NCBI GenBank assembly: GCA_020744425.1
Contig: JAGMUV010000002.1
Span: 1,470,501 to 1,534,500 of the forward strand
Length of the DNA stretch: 64,000 bases
Reading direction: 5' to 3'
Origin: Dactylonectria macrodidyma
Lineage: Eukaryota; Ascomycota; Sordariomycetes; Hypocreales; Nectriaceae
Shown: piece after piece, positions 32,495 to 44,813 of the stretch
How positions within the stretch are numbered: position 1 is the stretch's first letter
Layout of the letters: each line of letters opens with the position of its first letter
Notes under the pieces: generated by a model
Databases searched by the model: none
What the model was told of the DNA's origin: nothing
Seen by the model: the letters and a program-made list of their open reading frames with translations, nothing else
Translations under genes and position numbers: made by a program

Positions 32495-35476
32495 GAACGG
32501 AAGACAGCGAAAGACAATGGATGAGGAGTCATGGACAATACGCCGAGAGTTATCTGTGATGTACCGAAGGAAACTTGTGTAAGCTACGCTTACCTTGCAG
32601 TAAGGAAACTAAGGCCCGGAGTGGAGGAATACCCCTTGATTATGTGACACGTACAATTTAATTACCTTGAATTGACTAGGTAGACATCTTATCAATAGGC
32701 TGCACTTTAGTGTTCGTTTTTTACATTGTGCTTCGGTGGTTTGAGTAAAATGATGAACTACCCTGCTTAGTTATCCCGATGTGCAAGTAATTATGGAACT
32801 AGAAACAACATTGTAGACTGGTTCTAGCTGAACTACAACGTGAGATCTAGAGAATGCCTGCTGGATGTTCGAGCCGTCGACAAACCGTTCGGGCTTAAGG
32901 GGATAGCACGTCGCGAAAAAGAGTGTAGGAACGCTATTCTTTTATTTATTAGACTACATTTTACGATAATGTCATACCTTTGAATTGAAGTCCTGAGCTC
33001 GCTATCCTACCATGGCATCTAACAAGACTATTCCTTAGTACTTATGGTGTAGTGATAGGTTGTCAGTTCCATCGTCAGAATACGTGGATAAGTCAATAAC
33101 GTCATCGAAGATGGGCTTGGCACCTGATGGGTGAGGTGAGTTGCTGTCGTATTGGTTGACCCCTTGTGGCTCTTGACCCCAGGTAGGCCGTGGCGGGGTA
33201 TATCAGTGTCTGGATGACTGGGAGTCATAGATGACTGCGCCATCATGTTATGCAGAGTGCGAAGACGGGAGTTCTGATATCACAGTATGAATTATGTACA
33301 GTTCTGCATCGTAAAAGGTATTGCCTCTGCGATAGCGCAAAAGCGATGAGGGAGACGGAACAGAGGGGCTCATTCACTAACTTAGCTCTTGGGTTTGTTG
33401 AGGGCGACACAGGCGCCATAGTTCGAAGACTCATGGCTGCATCAACTAACACAGGCGGAAGCTCAAAACAGTGGAGAAAAGCGGAGGGTGGAGACGGCAA
33501 GGCAAGGGCAAAGGCAAGAATAGCTACTCTCCATGTCGATGTGTGGGGCGAGACGAGATGCGATGGGCCATGATTGCATGGGCGTCGGGAGCGGCGTCGA
33601 ATGAACGGAGAGTTGACTCCCACGCCGGGTCATGGAAGACCGATCATGGCCCATGGAAGACGAGGGGGTAGGAAAAGGAAACTATCTAGACTTAACTCCC
33701 CTTTCAGGTTCCATCGCGTTCCCGGAGAGGGGTGAGATGTAGAGTCAGGCCGTGGAGGTCATGTTGAATAATAAGCGCACCCGGGGGTTTCAGAACGGAC
33801 AGGCGTCTTGAGGAAGCTTCATCAACGTTTTGGTATTGTGGTCAACGGACGGCGGCGCTTGACTTTGGCTGCTCCCGCTTTGGTCGATTCGCCCCCCGTG
33901 CGGCCGCCGCGAGATGTTCTATTCATTCAAGCACCAGTGATTTGGGTTTTGGCCTTCTTTTGAACGTGCTCTCTGGGTCAATGTAAAGGGTGAAGGGGAT
34001 GATGGATGGCGTAGGAGGCTATGGCTCACCTGACCCACGGTCACGGCGCGGTAATCAGGTGGCCGGGGGAGGCGAGGCGAGGCGAGAGAAAGAAAGGTGA
34101 TTGATGATGGATGATGGGGGATGGATGACGACGGAAATCTTGGTAACGGACGATTGGGATCTGGAGACGGAGCAAGTTGCCCTGCTTGGATCCTTTCGAC
34201 CTGATGGGGTTCGTCGAAGCGGTCGGCGCGTGTTGCTCCGAGAGGAATTACCGCCTCCAATCCACCTACATTACCTATCAAGACAAACACCTGCTGTTTC
34301 TCGAATGGGCGTGTGGTTCATGTCATACGCCATGTCACACCGAGACCCCATGCCGCCATGCGCCGGCTTTGGGGGAACCAGATAGAGACCGATGGTTGGG
34401 AAACCATTGACAACCCTTCCAGCCTTTCCAACCCTTACCGCTTCTATCCTCCTCGGTTCTCGTCGACCAGCCTTCCGGTCTCTCCCACGAGGGGGGGGGC
34501 ATCTCATCTCCCCCGCCCGCCAGCGCACCAGGGAGTATGGACACACCCGGCCATGCCCCGAGACGGTTCGAGCTGACCAAGTGCGAGTCTCCGATTCCCG
34601 CATGCGCCCTTGCCGCCTGCTGCGCATTGTCTTACCTCTGGATGATCGAGAGGGACACCTGGGAACGGAAACGGAAGCAGACATTTGGCAGCTGAACCCG
34701 TTTGGTGGGCGTGCCTGGCATGGCGGGCGGCTTGGGCTACTGATGGACGAAGTGAGTATTGTCTTATGTAGATCCGGCGAGCTGCTGCTAGTGGGAGAGA
34801 ACGAGTAGCGAACACCGGATCTCCCGTGAGAGAGGTACTTCATACATGCAGCCAAAGGACGCCGAGCGAGGAGGGGGACGTAATGGGTGTCAGAGATACT
34901 ACCGAGAGTCTGATTGATGTCACATTCGTCCCCTTCATGCGTCATGAGAGGTACCTGAGGTACCCGCTGCTATCGACTGGCCAGCCGGTCTGCCAGCCTC
35001 CACCGCCCGCCTTATCGCCCTCCCCTCAGCCGGTCCCCCCACCATAGCAACCAGCACATGGGAGCACAAGCACTAATCAAAAGCCCCAAGCACTAAATGG
35101 CACAAGCTGCGCAACGTGAGTTAGTGACCTTGCGCCCACTGAGCCACCTGCACGCTAGCGTCATCCAAGCTCGCTCCAGCACATGTGGCCCCCTGTCTAC
35201 CGTCGCCATGGCCCTCCACCGTAGCCTGTAGCGCCCCCCCCTCCCCGGAAACCCGTGTCACTTGCTGTCCACCCTCCCCCCGGCCCACTGTGCGGCCTCT
35301 CAACAGGGTCACAGCAGGTACCCCAGGTACATCATGGCAGCCCGTGGCGCGCCTCGGATGAGGTACTAGGTCATCTCCAGCACTCAAACACCCTCCTCCG
35401 TCTCATTGCCCTTCATCCATCAAACATTACTGTGCACAACTCTACGATTCCAGCATCACTCAGCGTCTTTTGCCCA

Positions 35477-35501
35477 CTCTCTCTCTCTATCTCTCTCTCT
35501 T
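35477..35501. repeat. CT microsatellite in the leader of the BCAS3-like gene
   Basis: A CT dinucleotide run interrupted by a single A, about 470 bases upstream of the start codon. CT tracts are common in fungal core promoters. Confidence 0.85.
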
Positions 35502-35971
35502 CCATCTCGGTCCTTTCTTTTCCTTCTTCTCCACTATAGACATCCGCGACGAAGCTGGCTGCGCCGCTCCGAACGACCAACAACACCCCGCTCCTTCCAT
35601 CGTAACCGCCGAACGGTACCGCCCACGTCCCTGCTAATCAACCCCTCGCCCTGTACGAGCCTCTCTCTCCAGCACCGTCACTACTCAGCTGCGACTCTCG
35701 ATCGACTCGACCGCGATACAGGAACGACTACTCCGTGCGTCACCTCGACTGCTCGACCTGATACTCGTCTTTCCTCTTTAATATTACATTACACGCCTTC
35801 TGCGGAAACGCGATCTTCTAGGGGCAGGAAACTGCTCCGAACTCGCGCCCAACACCAGCTGAATGCCCTGTACGTTGTACCTCTAATCTTGGCCCCTCCA
35901 CCCGCGCCGGTCCATCATCTTTGTCCGGACCACCAGCGCGACGCGCCCCAACGACATAAGGGGAGCTGACC

Positions 35972-38900
35972 ATGACTGTTCGACCAGCCTCCAAGAAGGA
36001 CAGGAAGCATGCCAAAGAAACCGGCGGCATCGCCGCTGCGGTGACGAAGCAGACAGCTGGCAAGTTCTCGTGAGTGACTCCCTCGCCGCGTGACTCCTCG
36101 TCGATGCCCCAAGAACTGAACCCTAGCTATAACAGGGCCCTCAACGCCAACGCCAACGGTAGCGCTGCTGGTAGCAACGGTAGTAAGAGTCCTGCTGCTT
36201 CCACTTCTTCCGCAACTTCTTCACCCCCGGCCGATACCCCAGAGATCAAGCCCGCTGTCGCCCTCGACAATGTCAACCCCACCGTCTCTCCTATACTTGA
36301 ACCACTGTCTACGACTCCGGTATCTGCGAGTACGGCACCGAGCATGAACAACGACTGGATGAGAAACGGCTTGGCCGGCTCTCCAGGCAATTTGATCTTG
36401 ATGGGTGAATCACCCCCAACCCAACCGTCCTCCTACGAGGACCCAAGTAGACTTCATCACGGATGGGCCGCCCAGCGCCCGTACATGAGCCCGTCCCCGG
36501 CTTCCTTCTCCCCGCCCAACAACTTCCGACGTCCCCTGAGCTTCCACATGGAGGCACAGTATCAGTCGCCCGAAACCCCGCCACATCTGACGACATCTTA
36601 TCGTCGAGGTTCGGTGAACTCACCATTCCCGGGCTCCCGGATCGCGTCTCACCCGCCACTTCCCCATCAGCCCCAGTCGCACTTCTACGGTGCTCCTGAT
36701 GTCGACCTTAACATGACGTCCAACTCAGGCATCAAGGCAGGGGAACGGGGCTACTTCTTCGGGTTTGACAAGCTTCCAGAGTGCTCTGGTTTTCCCGGTG
36801 GTCCAGGTAACGTTGTCATCGCGGGGTACGAAGGCGGCTTGGATGTATACGCTGTAGGCAAGCGGGGTTTGGAACCCGTGGGTAGCCTCAAGGGGTTGAG
36901 GGGAGGAGTGCACCATGCTAAGATCCTCCCCTGGACTGTGGATGGGGATAAGGAATCTCTCTTCCCTCTCGTGGCAGTGGTGCTCCACGGGCCCGTCTTA
37001 GCCTCTACGCCGGGAATTTCTGTTAATAACGACACTGCAAGTCCCAAGCTTGACGGCACTACCAGTCCTCGATCGGTTTTCACTCAGCAAGAGGGCTTTC
37101 AGGGTCGACAAACCTCACCAATCGACTCTTACCAAACGTCTGTTGAAATTTACTCCCTCAAGACGAACCAACAGGTTGATGTGCTCCTCCAAGCACCAAA
37201 GATCCCCATCAACCCCGAGATATCTGTCACCAATCCCATCTTCCGACCCCCTCAGCCTAGCGGCGCATTTACAATCCGTGCAGATTCCGGGACCCTTGTT
37301 GTGTGCTCGGGTCTCACTGGTGAATGCTGGGTGTACCTTCAACTCTTGGAAAGCCAGAATGGCCACATCTTTACCTGTGTTGGCAAGCTGTGGGCTAGTC
37401 TTCAACAGAGCTACCGCGGCGACGTACCTGAGGAGGCTGAAAAGGCACGCGACTCGCCGGCACCCCCTAGACCTATCACGCAAACTCCAATCCTCACCCT
37501 CAACGGCCGATGGATAGCGTATTGCCCACCAGCGCCGTCGTCCCAGATCTCGCTTAGAGCTCATGTGCCTCTCCCTATCCTCGGCAAGGCTCCTGGCCTG
37601 TCGAGTATCACACCGCCGCAGCTGCCTTCGATCTCTGCCTCTGTGGACCTTCCTATCTCGGACAGTGTCGTCAACAAGATCATGCGCGAGACTACCCAAG
37701 AGCTGATCCAGGGCGCCAAGTGGGTTGGACAGCAAGGCTTGCAGGCCTGGAACTCGTACTGGAATAAGTCATCCGGCCCTCAATCGCTGCCGCAACAAGC
37801 CCGCTCCCCTCCTCAGCACTGGGCTGGCACTCGATCTCCTCATGCAGATCCGAGCCAGTTCCCTCCCACGCATGGGTCATCTGGACAGGCCGTGACTAAG
37901 GAACCCGGTCTCGTCTCAATCGTTGATGCCGAGTCTTTGACATCTTCATCCTCGATTCATCCTCTGGCGACATTTGTGACCCCTCTAGGATGCAGCTTCC
38001 TCTCATTCTCCCCATCATCCCTGGCGCTCTTCACGGCTAGCAGCAAAGGAGACGTGCAGACGGTGTGGGACCTCTTGCGTATCCAACATACCAGGTCATC
38101 GCCTCTACAGGCGACGGTCGCTCCAAACACCAACACCGGGCCACAGGTTCGCCAGATTGCTCAGTTTTCAAGAATGACTGTTGCACGAATCGTCGACGTT
38201 GCTTGGACCGAGGCATCTGGTGAGCGTATCGCAATGGTGACGGAGCGTGGTACTGTTCACCTGCTTGATATGCCATCAAGCGCATTCATCTGGCCAGCAC
38301 CCCGGCGCCGCAAGGCTGTTCTGGAGAGTGGTACTGCCACTCCTGAGCCATCCGGCTCGGCAGCCTCCATCGCGTCAGGCGCTTTTGGTGCAGCATACCA
38401 CGCCGCGAAGCCTTACGTGACACGTCCCCGCCGCAGCAGCGCGAATATGCCAGGTGTGACAGGAAGCACTCTCAAGGACTCGGCAGCTATTGGTGGGCGA
38501 GTTATCGCTGCTAGTATCAGCAGCTCACTCGGCAAAACCGGGATGGCCTTGAACCAGCTTCGGCATACGGGTGAGAATCGGGTCTCATTGCCACCTAGTT
38601 CTACACTACCCTCTGCTTCTTGTGTGGCCTGGATCAAGAGCCGGAGACATCACGCGCTCTTCGTTGTCGGAGATGGCCTCGTGCGAACGTTTTCCTGCAA
38701 GACTCGACGCTCCTCCGTCCAATCCGGTAGACGGGTCACACGGGCGAGTAGATATCAGGATTACAACGTGCCAGCTCTGCCCAATGATCTCGTAGCCCCT
38801 GCTGTCCGACAAATGATGGACCTCGGTGCTCAAGAAGAGATTCTTGACCTGTCCGACCGTGACATGGACGCAGGGAACACACTCACTCTGAATGCGCGAC

Positions 38901-39418
38901 CACGCATCGCCCCAGCGGAGCAAGCCATGGAGTCCTCGATCCCTCAGGCCGAGATAGAGTCGAGTGCCCCGTATCAGCCATTTCACACTGACAGGCGAGT
39001 CACGTTGTGCGAATACAGTCGGGGCACGGCAACCCAGTTGGAGTTGGTATCACAAATCCTAGCCGATACAAGCCTTGAAGAAAGTACACGATCAAAGAAG
39101 AAGAAGAAGGGGCAACCCGCGGGAATTGCAGCGTCTCATGAGACGCCAAGCTCAGGAAATTGGGCATTTGGACAGGATATCGCCGTCGTTCGCCTGGATC
39201 TTGGACTGCCCCCAGTGCCAGAGGAAGACAACGGTGGCCCTGACGACCACATCGCTCTCCCACAGTCTGCCATGGAGCGTGTGATGCAGTATGGGGACGA
39301 AGAGCAGATTGTGGTGACTACGAGAAGACGGCGCGGGGCTCAAGGCAACAACCCTGGCGAGGATGGCTTTTTTGAAGACGACTGTGAGGTCCTCGACTTT
39401 GCAGACCAGCGGGTATAA
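35972..39418 (+). CDS. large serine-rich WD40-type protein, BCAS3-like
   Basis: A predicted 1129-residue protein. Exons: 35972-36069 and 36127-39418, joined as TAGKFS/YNRALNANANG with a 57-bp intron. The N-terminal 200 residues are Ser/Pro-rich and disordered. From about residue 205 (GYFFGFDKLP, NVVIAGYEGGLDVYAVGKRG, GGVHHAKILPW) a beta-propeller-like region begins. It continues through ASVDLPISDSVVNKIM to FVTPLGCSFLSFSPSSLALF and GDVQTVWDLLRIQH, the latter resembling a WD repeat blade. This architecture matches fungal proteins annotated as serine-rich or BCAS3-domain proteins. Human BCAS3 acts with PHAF1 at autophagic membranes; the link here is tentative. A Lys-rich patch (SKKKKKGQ) lies near the C-terminus. 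Confidence 0.7.
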
Positions 39419-39911
39419 GAGGCGCATTAGTGGATGGAGCGCTCGTATGGGACTTGAGATGCGTATTGCTTGGCTTCACTCTCCCCTCTGGAGTACCAGT
39501 GGATGTTTTCTGATTGCTCGGGCTATTTCAATGGCATGGAGCAGGATTGGTGGTTCACACATGAAGCACGGATAGCTGAGTTCACGTTTACTCTTCGAGT
39601 TTGGGTCCCGTTGGCGTTGTCTGATTCTGACCTGTTGGACACGTTGCTTGCACTGGGAGAACCTATCATTAGGACAGCACGTTTGTTTGACCGGCCCAGA
39701 GGCCTTATTAAATAGAAACAGATTAGATACCCATTTCTTCGTAGCCAGCTCTGTAGATGTGTCGAGTGACAACGCGACGGACATGACGTCTCGGTCCACC
39801 AGTTGAGCGAGAGCCTGAGGCTTGATTAATTGGCGGACCTCCCTGGTTCAAGCATATCCAGGGCCGCTGCAATCAATAATTACATGGTATATCCACCGAC
39901 GGCATCGTCGT
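39419..39911. other. convergent 3' flanks
   Basis: A 493-bp gap between the convergent BCAS3-like (plus) and DPM2 (minus) genes. No gene seen; expected to hold both 3' UTRs. Confidence 0.4.
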
Positions 39912-40398
39912 CTAGTTCTTCTTCTTAGCAGCGGCCTTAGCCTTGGCTGCCTTCTTCCTGTTGCTTCGGATCATGACCATGGCCAGGAAGGAGCCCACAA
40001 CGGCGGAACCAAGGAGGATGAGGATAACCGGGATTCGGATGGCCCAAACGCGGGGAGGGAAGAAGTTCTGCAGAGCGTGGTCGCCATCGACAAAGGGCTG
40101 TGAGGAGATGTTAGTCAGGGTGACGGTTGTGTGCGAAGGCTGAGGGCTCTCCGCTGAGAGGATAGGAGTCGGGTTGGCGTACCATAAGCAAGGTCCAGAT
40201 GGTGTAGTAGAGGAAGACGACAGAGGCGGCCACGAGCATGGCGAGGCCGACGATTTTGTCCAACTACAGACACGGGAAGAGGTCAGTTGAGTCGAGATGT
40301 TAAGCCGAGGGGTTGTTGAAGATTCGCAGCGCGGGGAGGGTCTCATTCTAGGACAGGGGCCAAGATGATAGAAACGGGGGATGAGAGATGATTACCAT
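39912..40398 (-). CDS. DPM2: Dpm2, regulatory subunit of dolichol-phosphate mannose synthase
   Basis: Dpm2 is a small ER membrane subunit that stabilises the Dpm1/Dpm3 enzyme making dolichol-phosphate mannose for N-glycans, O-mannose and GPI anchors. Exons on minus: 40396-40398, 40183-40263, 39912-40097, giving 89 residues. Exon 1 codes only the initiator Met; the junction yields MLDKIVGLAMLVAASVVFLY. The introns are 132 and 85 bp. Two membrane spans are visible: LAMLVAASVVFLYYTIWTLL and AIRIPVILILLGSAVVGSFL. Between them is FVDGDHALQNFFPPRVW, the most conserved block of the family. The tail is Lys/Ala-rich (KKAAKAKAAAKKKN), a likely ER-retention feature. Confidence 0.93.
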
Positions 40399-40884
40399 TG
40401 TTGTGGATGAGCGAGACGAGCGAACGTATGCAGCGGGGAAAGAGAAGAGGGAGAAAAGGAGTGTGGTGGGCTAAGGCGATGTTAATGATGAGTTGAATAG
40501 TCGGCGAACGGACGGTACAAGACGAGAGGTACCTCCAGCCTGTCCAAAATTATTCGACGCGATTTCAGGAGGCGACGAGACGGAACATGCGCCCAAGACT
40601 AGCACGCGCCACATCTTTGCGCCACACCACATGTCCTCATTGCGATGTGGCGCCGGTGCAGCTCCGGTGCAGCTTGAGCAGCCTTGATGGCCCGTGCGTC
40701 GGATTTTTTTCCTTCCTGTTGCCCTGTCTGCGGTCGCGACAGGCAGCCTCTCCCAGCCTCAAGCTAGCAGCCAGTCCTCGTGAACTTTCTTCCCTTTGAC
40801 GACGGGCGAGGATGGTTTGACTGCCTCGACGACGACATAAACCACATCACCGCTGCCCTAGATCACGACCGTTCCCTTCTTGCG
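40399..40884. promoter_or_regulatory. divergent promoter, DPM2 / CWC22
   Basis: A 486-bp gap between divergent start codons, containing both promoters. No named element is convincing. Confidence 0.45.
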
Positions 40885-43488
40885 ATGATGGCGTCTGGTG
40901 AGGTCGACATCCCCCGTCGCGATCGCGACCGCGGCTCACAGCGCGATGGCGACTCCTATCGCCCCTCCAAGGCGCCGCGCTCGCGATCGCCTCCTCCCGC
41001 TCCTGCTCCCGTACCCGTCCGCACCGAGGAGGAGAAGCAGGCAGCCGCCAAAGCCGAGTACGAGAAGCTGCTCACCATGCGATCCGGCGGTACCTACATC
41101 CCGCCCGCCCGTCTGCGCGCCCTCCAGGCCCAGATCACCGACAAGACGAGCAAGGAGTACCAGCGCATGGCCTGGGAGGCGCTCAAGAAGAGTATAAATG
41201 GTCTCATCAACAAGGTCAACACGGCGAACATCAAGTACATTGTGCCCGAGCTGTTTGGCGAGAACCTTGTGCGCGGTCGCGGCCTCTTCTGCCGCTCCAT
41301 CATGAAGGCCCAGGCCGCCAGTCTACCCTTCACCCCCATCTACGCTGCCATGGCTGCCATTGTCAACACGAAACTGCCCCAAGTCGGCGAGCTGCTGGTC
41401 AAGCGCCTCGTGATGCAATTCCGCAAGGGCTTCAAGCGCAACGACAAGGCTGTCTGCCTCTCCTCGACCACCTTCCTCGCCCACCTCATCAACCAGCAGG
41501 TGCAGTACGAGATGCTGGCCGGCCAGATCTTGCTGCTCCTGCTGCACAAACCGACTGATGACAGTGTTGAGATTGCGGTCGGATTCTGCCGCGAGGTCGG
41601 ACAGTATCTGGAGGAGATGCAGCCTTCCATCTCCATGGCCGTCTTTGACCAGTTCCGCAACATCCTCCACGAGGCCGACATCGACAAGCGAACGCAGTAC
41701 ATGATCGAAGTGTTGTTCCAGGTGCGCAAGGACAAGTTCAAGGATAACCCAGCGATCAAGGAGGAGTTGGATCTCGTCGAGGAGGAGGACCAGATCACCC
41801 ACCGAGTGGAACTGGATGGCGAAATTGATGTGCAGGACGGATTGAATATTTTCAAGTTCGACGCCGAGTGGGAGGAACATGAGGAGGCATACAAGAATCT
41901 CAAGGCCGAGATTCTTGGCGAGGGCAGCGACTATGACGACGATGACGACGACGAAGACGAGAGCTCGGACGAGGACCAGGAGGACCAGGAGACCAAGGCC
42001 ATGGAGATCAAGGACCAGTCCAACGCGGACCTGGTCAACCTGCGAAGAACAATCTACCTCACCATCATGTCCAGTGCCGACCCCGAAGAAGCCGTCCACA
42101 AACTGATGAAGATAAATCTCCCCGCCGGACAAGAGCCAGAGCTGCCATCCATGATTGTCGAGTGTTGCTCCCAGGAGAAGACGTACACCAAGTTCTTTGG
42201 CCTGATTGGCGAGCGCTTCTCCAAGATCAACCGGTTGTGGTGTGACCTCTTTGAGCAGGCTTTTGTCAAGTACTACGAGACCATCCACCGCTACGAGAAC
42301 AACAAGCTACGCAACATTGCAATGTTGTTCGGTCACATGTTCGCCTCCGATGCTCTGGGCTGGCACTGCCTCTCTGCCATCCGCCTCAACGAGGATGAGA
42401 CCACGTCAAGCAGCCGCATTTTCATCAAGATTCTCTTTCAGAACATTGCGGAGGAGACTGGTATGCCGAAGCTAAGGGCGCGCATGACTGATGAGACGTT
42501 GAGGGCCAGCCTGGACGGTCTGTTCCCCAAGGACAACGCTCGTAACATCCGATTCTCCATCAACTACTTCACGAGCATTGGCATGGGTGCACTCACTGAG
42601 GAGATGCGAGAGTATCTTCAGAACATGCCCAAGCCAGCGCTACCAGCGCCGGCTGCTGCCGACTCTGACTCGGATTCCGTGTCGAGCTACTCTTCTTACA
42701 CAGGGTCTTCGTACTCGAGGTCACGATCGCGATCAAGGTCGCCTCGAAAAGGTGACGGAGAACGGGGTCGCTCACTGTCGCGAACGCCGTCCCGCCGGGG
42801 AAGGGCGCATTCTTATAGCTCCTCGCGGTCGAGATCGAGATCATACTCGAGATCTCCCTCTGTGCGCGGTCGCGCGCGCAGCCAAGGGTCGTACTCGGCT
42901 AGCCCTCCACGGAGACGCCAGGACAGCCATAGCCGCTCGAGGTCACCGGCGCCGCGGGGTGGACGCGGGCGAGTTCGCAGTGGCTCGTACTCGTCTCAGA
43001 GCCGATCACGCACTCCTCCTGCTCGACGAACTGGCGGTCGGAGTGGTTCGTACGATTCATACGGTTCACAAAGCCGGTCACCTTCGCCCGCACCACCTCG
43101 GAACAAACGTCCGCGGTCACGAAGTTCGAATGGCTCGCAAAGCCGATCTCCTCCCCCCGCGAGAGGACGGGACAGATCCCCAGCTGGTCCGCCCCCAAGA
43201 GGACGGCCTACTGGAAAGCCCGGTCCGGGGGCATATCGCCGCAACAGCTCCTCTGTAAGCGGCCCACGAATCAAGAAGCAACGCAGCCGGTCACCCTCAT
43301 ACGATTCGCGGTCCCCGCCGCCAGCCCGAAACGGCGGACGGCGAGCCTCATATTCGCGATCGCCGACTCCGCCCAAGCGTGGAGATAATAGGAGGTCGCT
43401 AAGCCCTGTGCCGACGAAGAGGAGACGGTACAGCGACAGCGTGTCTAGGTCGCCACCCCCGGTAAAGCGAGGACGGCGAGGAAGCTGA
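40885..43488 (+). CDS. CWC22: Cwc22, spliceosome-associated MIF4G/MA3 protein
   Basis: Cwc22 joins the spliceosome before the first catalytic step, helps Prp2 action and, in many eukaryotes, loads eIF4A3. Predicted 867 residues, no introns. The first in-frame ATGs are at 40885 and 40888; upstream frame is open but begins without ATG. Order: a short basic N-terminus with an SRSPPPAPAP patch; the MIF4G domain from about residue 90 (EYQRMAWEALKKSINGLINK) to 300; an acidic run (DDDDDDEDESSDED) near 350; the MA3 domain from about 378 (NADLVNLRRTIYLTIMSSAD) to 560; then a long RS-rich tail from about 592 to the end. The RS tail makes this longer than yeast Cwc22 and resembles animal forms. Confidence 0.95.
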   Translation: MMASGEVDIPRRDRDRGSQRDGDSYRPSKAPRSRSPPPAPAPVPVRTEEEKQAAAKAEYEKLLTMRSGGTYIPPARLRALQAQITDKTSKEYQRMAWEALKKSINGLINKVNTANIKYIVPELFGENLVRGRGLFCRSIMKAQAASLPFTPIYAAMAAIVNTKLPQVGELLVKRLVMQFRKGFKRNDKAVCLSSTTFLAHLINQQVQYEMLAGQILLLLLHKPTDDSVEIAVGFCREVGQYLEEMQPSISMAVFDQFRNILHEADIDKRTQYMIEVLFQVRKDKFKDNPAIKEELDLVEEEDQITHRVELDGEIDVQDGLNIFKFDAEWEEHEEAYKNLKAEILGEGSDYDDDDDDEDESSDEDQEDQETKAMEIKDQSNADLVNLRRTIYLTIMSSADPEEAVHKLMKINLPAGQEPELPSMIVECCSQEKTYTKFFGLIGERFSKINRLWCDLFEQAFVKYYETIHRYENNKLRNIAMLFGHMFASDALGWHCLSAIRLNEDETTSSSRIFIKILFQNIAEETGMPKLRARMTDETLRASLDGLFPKDNARNIRFSINYFTSIGMGALTEEMREYLQNMPKPALPAPAAADSDSDSVSSYSSYTGSSYSRSRSRSRSPRKGDGERGRSLSRTPSRRGRAHSYSSSRSRSRSYSRSPSVRGRARSQGSYSASPPRRRQDSHSRSRSPAPRGGRGRVRSGSYSSQSRSRTPPARRTGGRSGSYDSYGSQSRSPSPAPPRNKRPRSRSSNGSQSRSPPPARGRDRSPAGPPPRGRPTGKPGPGAYRRNSSSVSGPRIKKQRSRSPSYDSRSPPPARNGGRRASYSRSPTPPKRGDNRRSLSPVPTKRRRYSDSVSRSPPPVKRGRRGS

Positions 43489-44813
43489 GAGTTGTAGAGA
43501 GAGAGTGCGAAGAGAATGGTTCAAAGAAGCTCAAAGATGGGACGGGATGGGATGGGATGTTGCTTACATCTAGATTGGGATCGGCGGGCGACTGGTGGGA
43601 GTTAATAATATCAGCGATGACTTGCCCTTCCATAAAATTGAAAGCTGTTGACGCCCAGATGCTTGTGCTTTGCCTCGACAAGAGTGATATTGCTTGCGGC
43701 GGTCAATATCTAACATTACTATTTGACACCGACAGCGCTGAGACAAGATAAGTTCGGAACATTGAGTAATGTAGTTTGGCTCGATTGTCGCTATGGGCAT
43801 TCACGAAGAGATCTCTATGAACACGTCTGCTCGCATTGATAGTGTCAAGGGACCTAGTCTTTATCAGACACTTTGCAATTGGCTAGCCTACCGACTAATG
43901 AGATTGATTCATGTATAAAGTAAGGTGTACTATGGCAAAGAGCTAATAGACGAGAGCACAAAGGCGATCCGATACATCGAAGTTGCGGGGGCTCATGTGG
44001 AAGTAGAGCGAGTTAGGTTCTAAAGCTGAAGTCGGCGAATCCCATCTAGGTACGCTTTATTAAGGAAGAAATTGGAGGCTGACCGACGGAACAACCAGCC
44101 CGGGTTTGAATGAAACTGTGATCGCACAGCCGAATGAGCGGCCATGGTCGATATAAAACACAGGCCAACATGAAGCGACCACGAAATGTAACCCAGTTTG
44201 CGAATCAACTCATCTGCTCGTGAGACAGCCCACAATCGGTCTTACTTAAGGAGGCCTTGAGTATACAACCACCAAGATACACATACTACAGTTCCCCTAC
44301 GTTATAGACCAAGCCAACTTAAGGCTGACTATTCAGTGGTTAGATGGTCGGCTATAAGCTATGGACTCTAGAGTCACCCGGAGTGCCTGCCACCAGCGAC
44401 CAGCCGTATCCTATGTGATGGGCCTACCTATTTTTAGTCAGCCAGTACAGCAAAAGTTCCAATTAAATTTGGTGATGCGTGAGGCTGTGTGTCATTTGTT
44501 CGCACTCTAGTATTTTGCATGCGGTTGCGTCCTCCTTGGCATGGGGCGAATGAATCCACGATGACTTGATTGCCTTCTATCTGCCTTCAGGGGTTAGCTG
44601 TCAGGCTGACTGCCTCTATTATTTAACCCCTGCCTGCGGCCACCTGGCTCCCATTCTTCTTCCTTCCTCATCACCATCAATCAAATTACAAATGCATGCT
44701 ATCTCGGCTTAGTAGGTCCTCTTCCGCCTGGGGCTTCTGAGGGAGACCGTTAATTGGATGCAGCTGCAATCTCTTCATCCCCATCGTCTCTCCGCACTGC
44801 CGGCTTCAGCACC
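43489..44813. other. intergenic, 1.3 kb
   Basis: A gap between Cwc22 and the Ifi6-like gene. It begins with a (GGGAT)3 run at 43544-43558 and is more AT-rich than the flanking genes between about 43700 and 44550. No gene or transposon is recognised. It marks the left edge of the less-conserved block. Confidence 0.4.

Larger units (their letters stand above)
32445..35971. other. intergenic, 3.5 kb
   Basis: No gene supported. The first 800 bases are more AT-rich than the rest. The last 550 bases are strongly pyrimidine-rich, with a CT repeat at 35477-35501, and look like a long leader of the BCAS3-like gene. Confidence 0.4.

Noticed and set aside
41323..42288. 321-residue open frame antisense to CWC22
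   Set aside because: It is the mirror of a GC-rich, strongly conserved coding exon; its composition (Leu/Val/Asp-rich) is that of a shadow frame.
43700..44550. AT-richer gap considered as a decayed or RIP-mutated transposon
   Set aside because: No terminal repeats, no transposase or reverse-transcriptase remnants, and the AT rise is mild.
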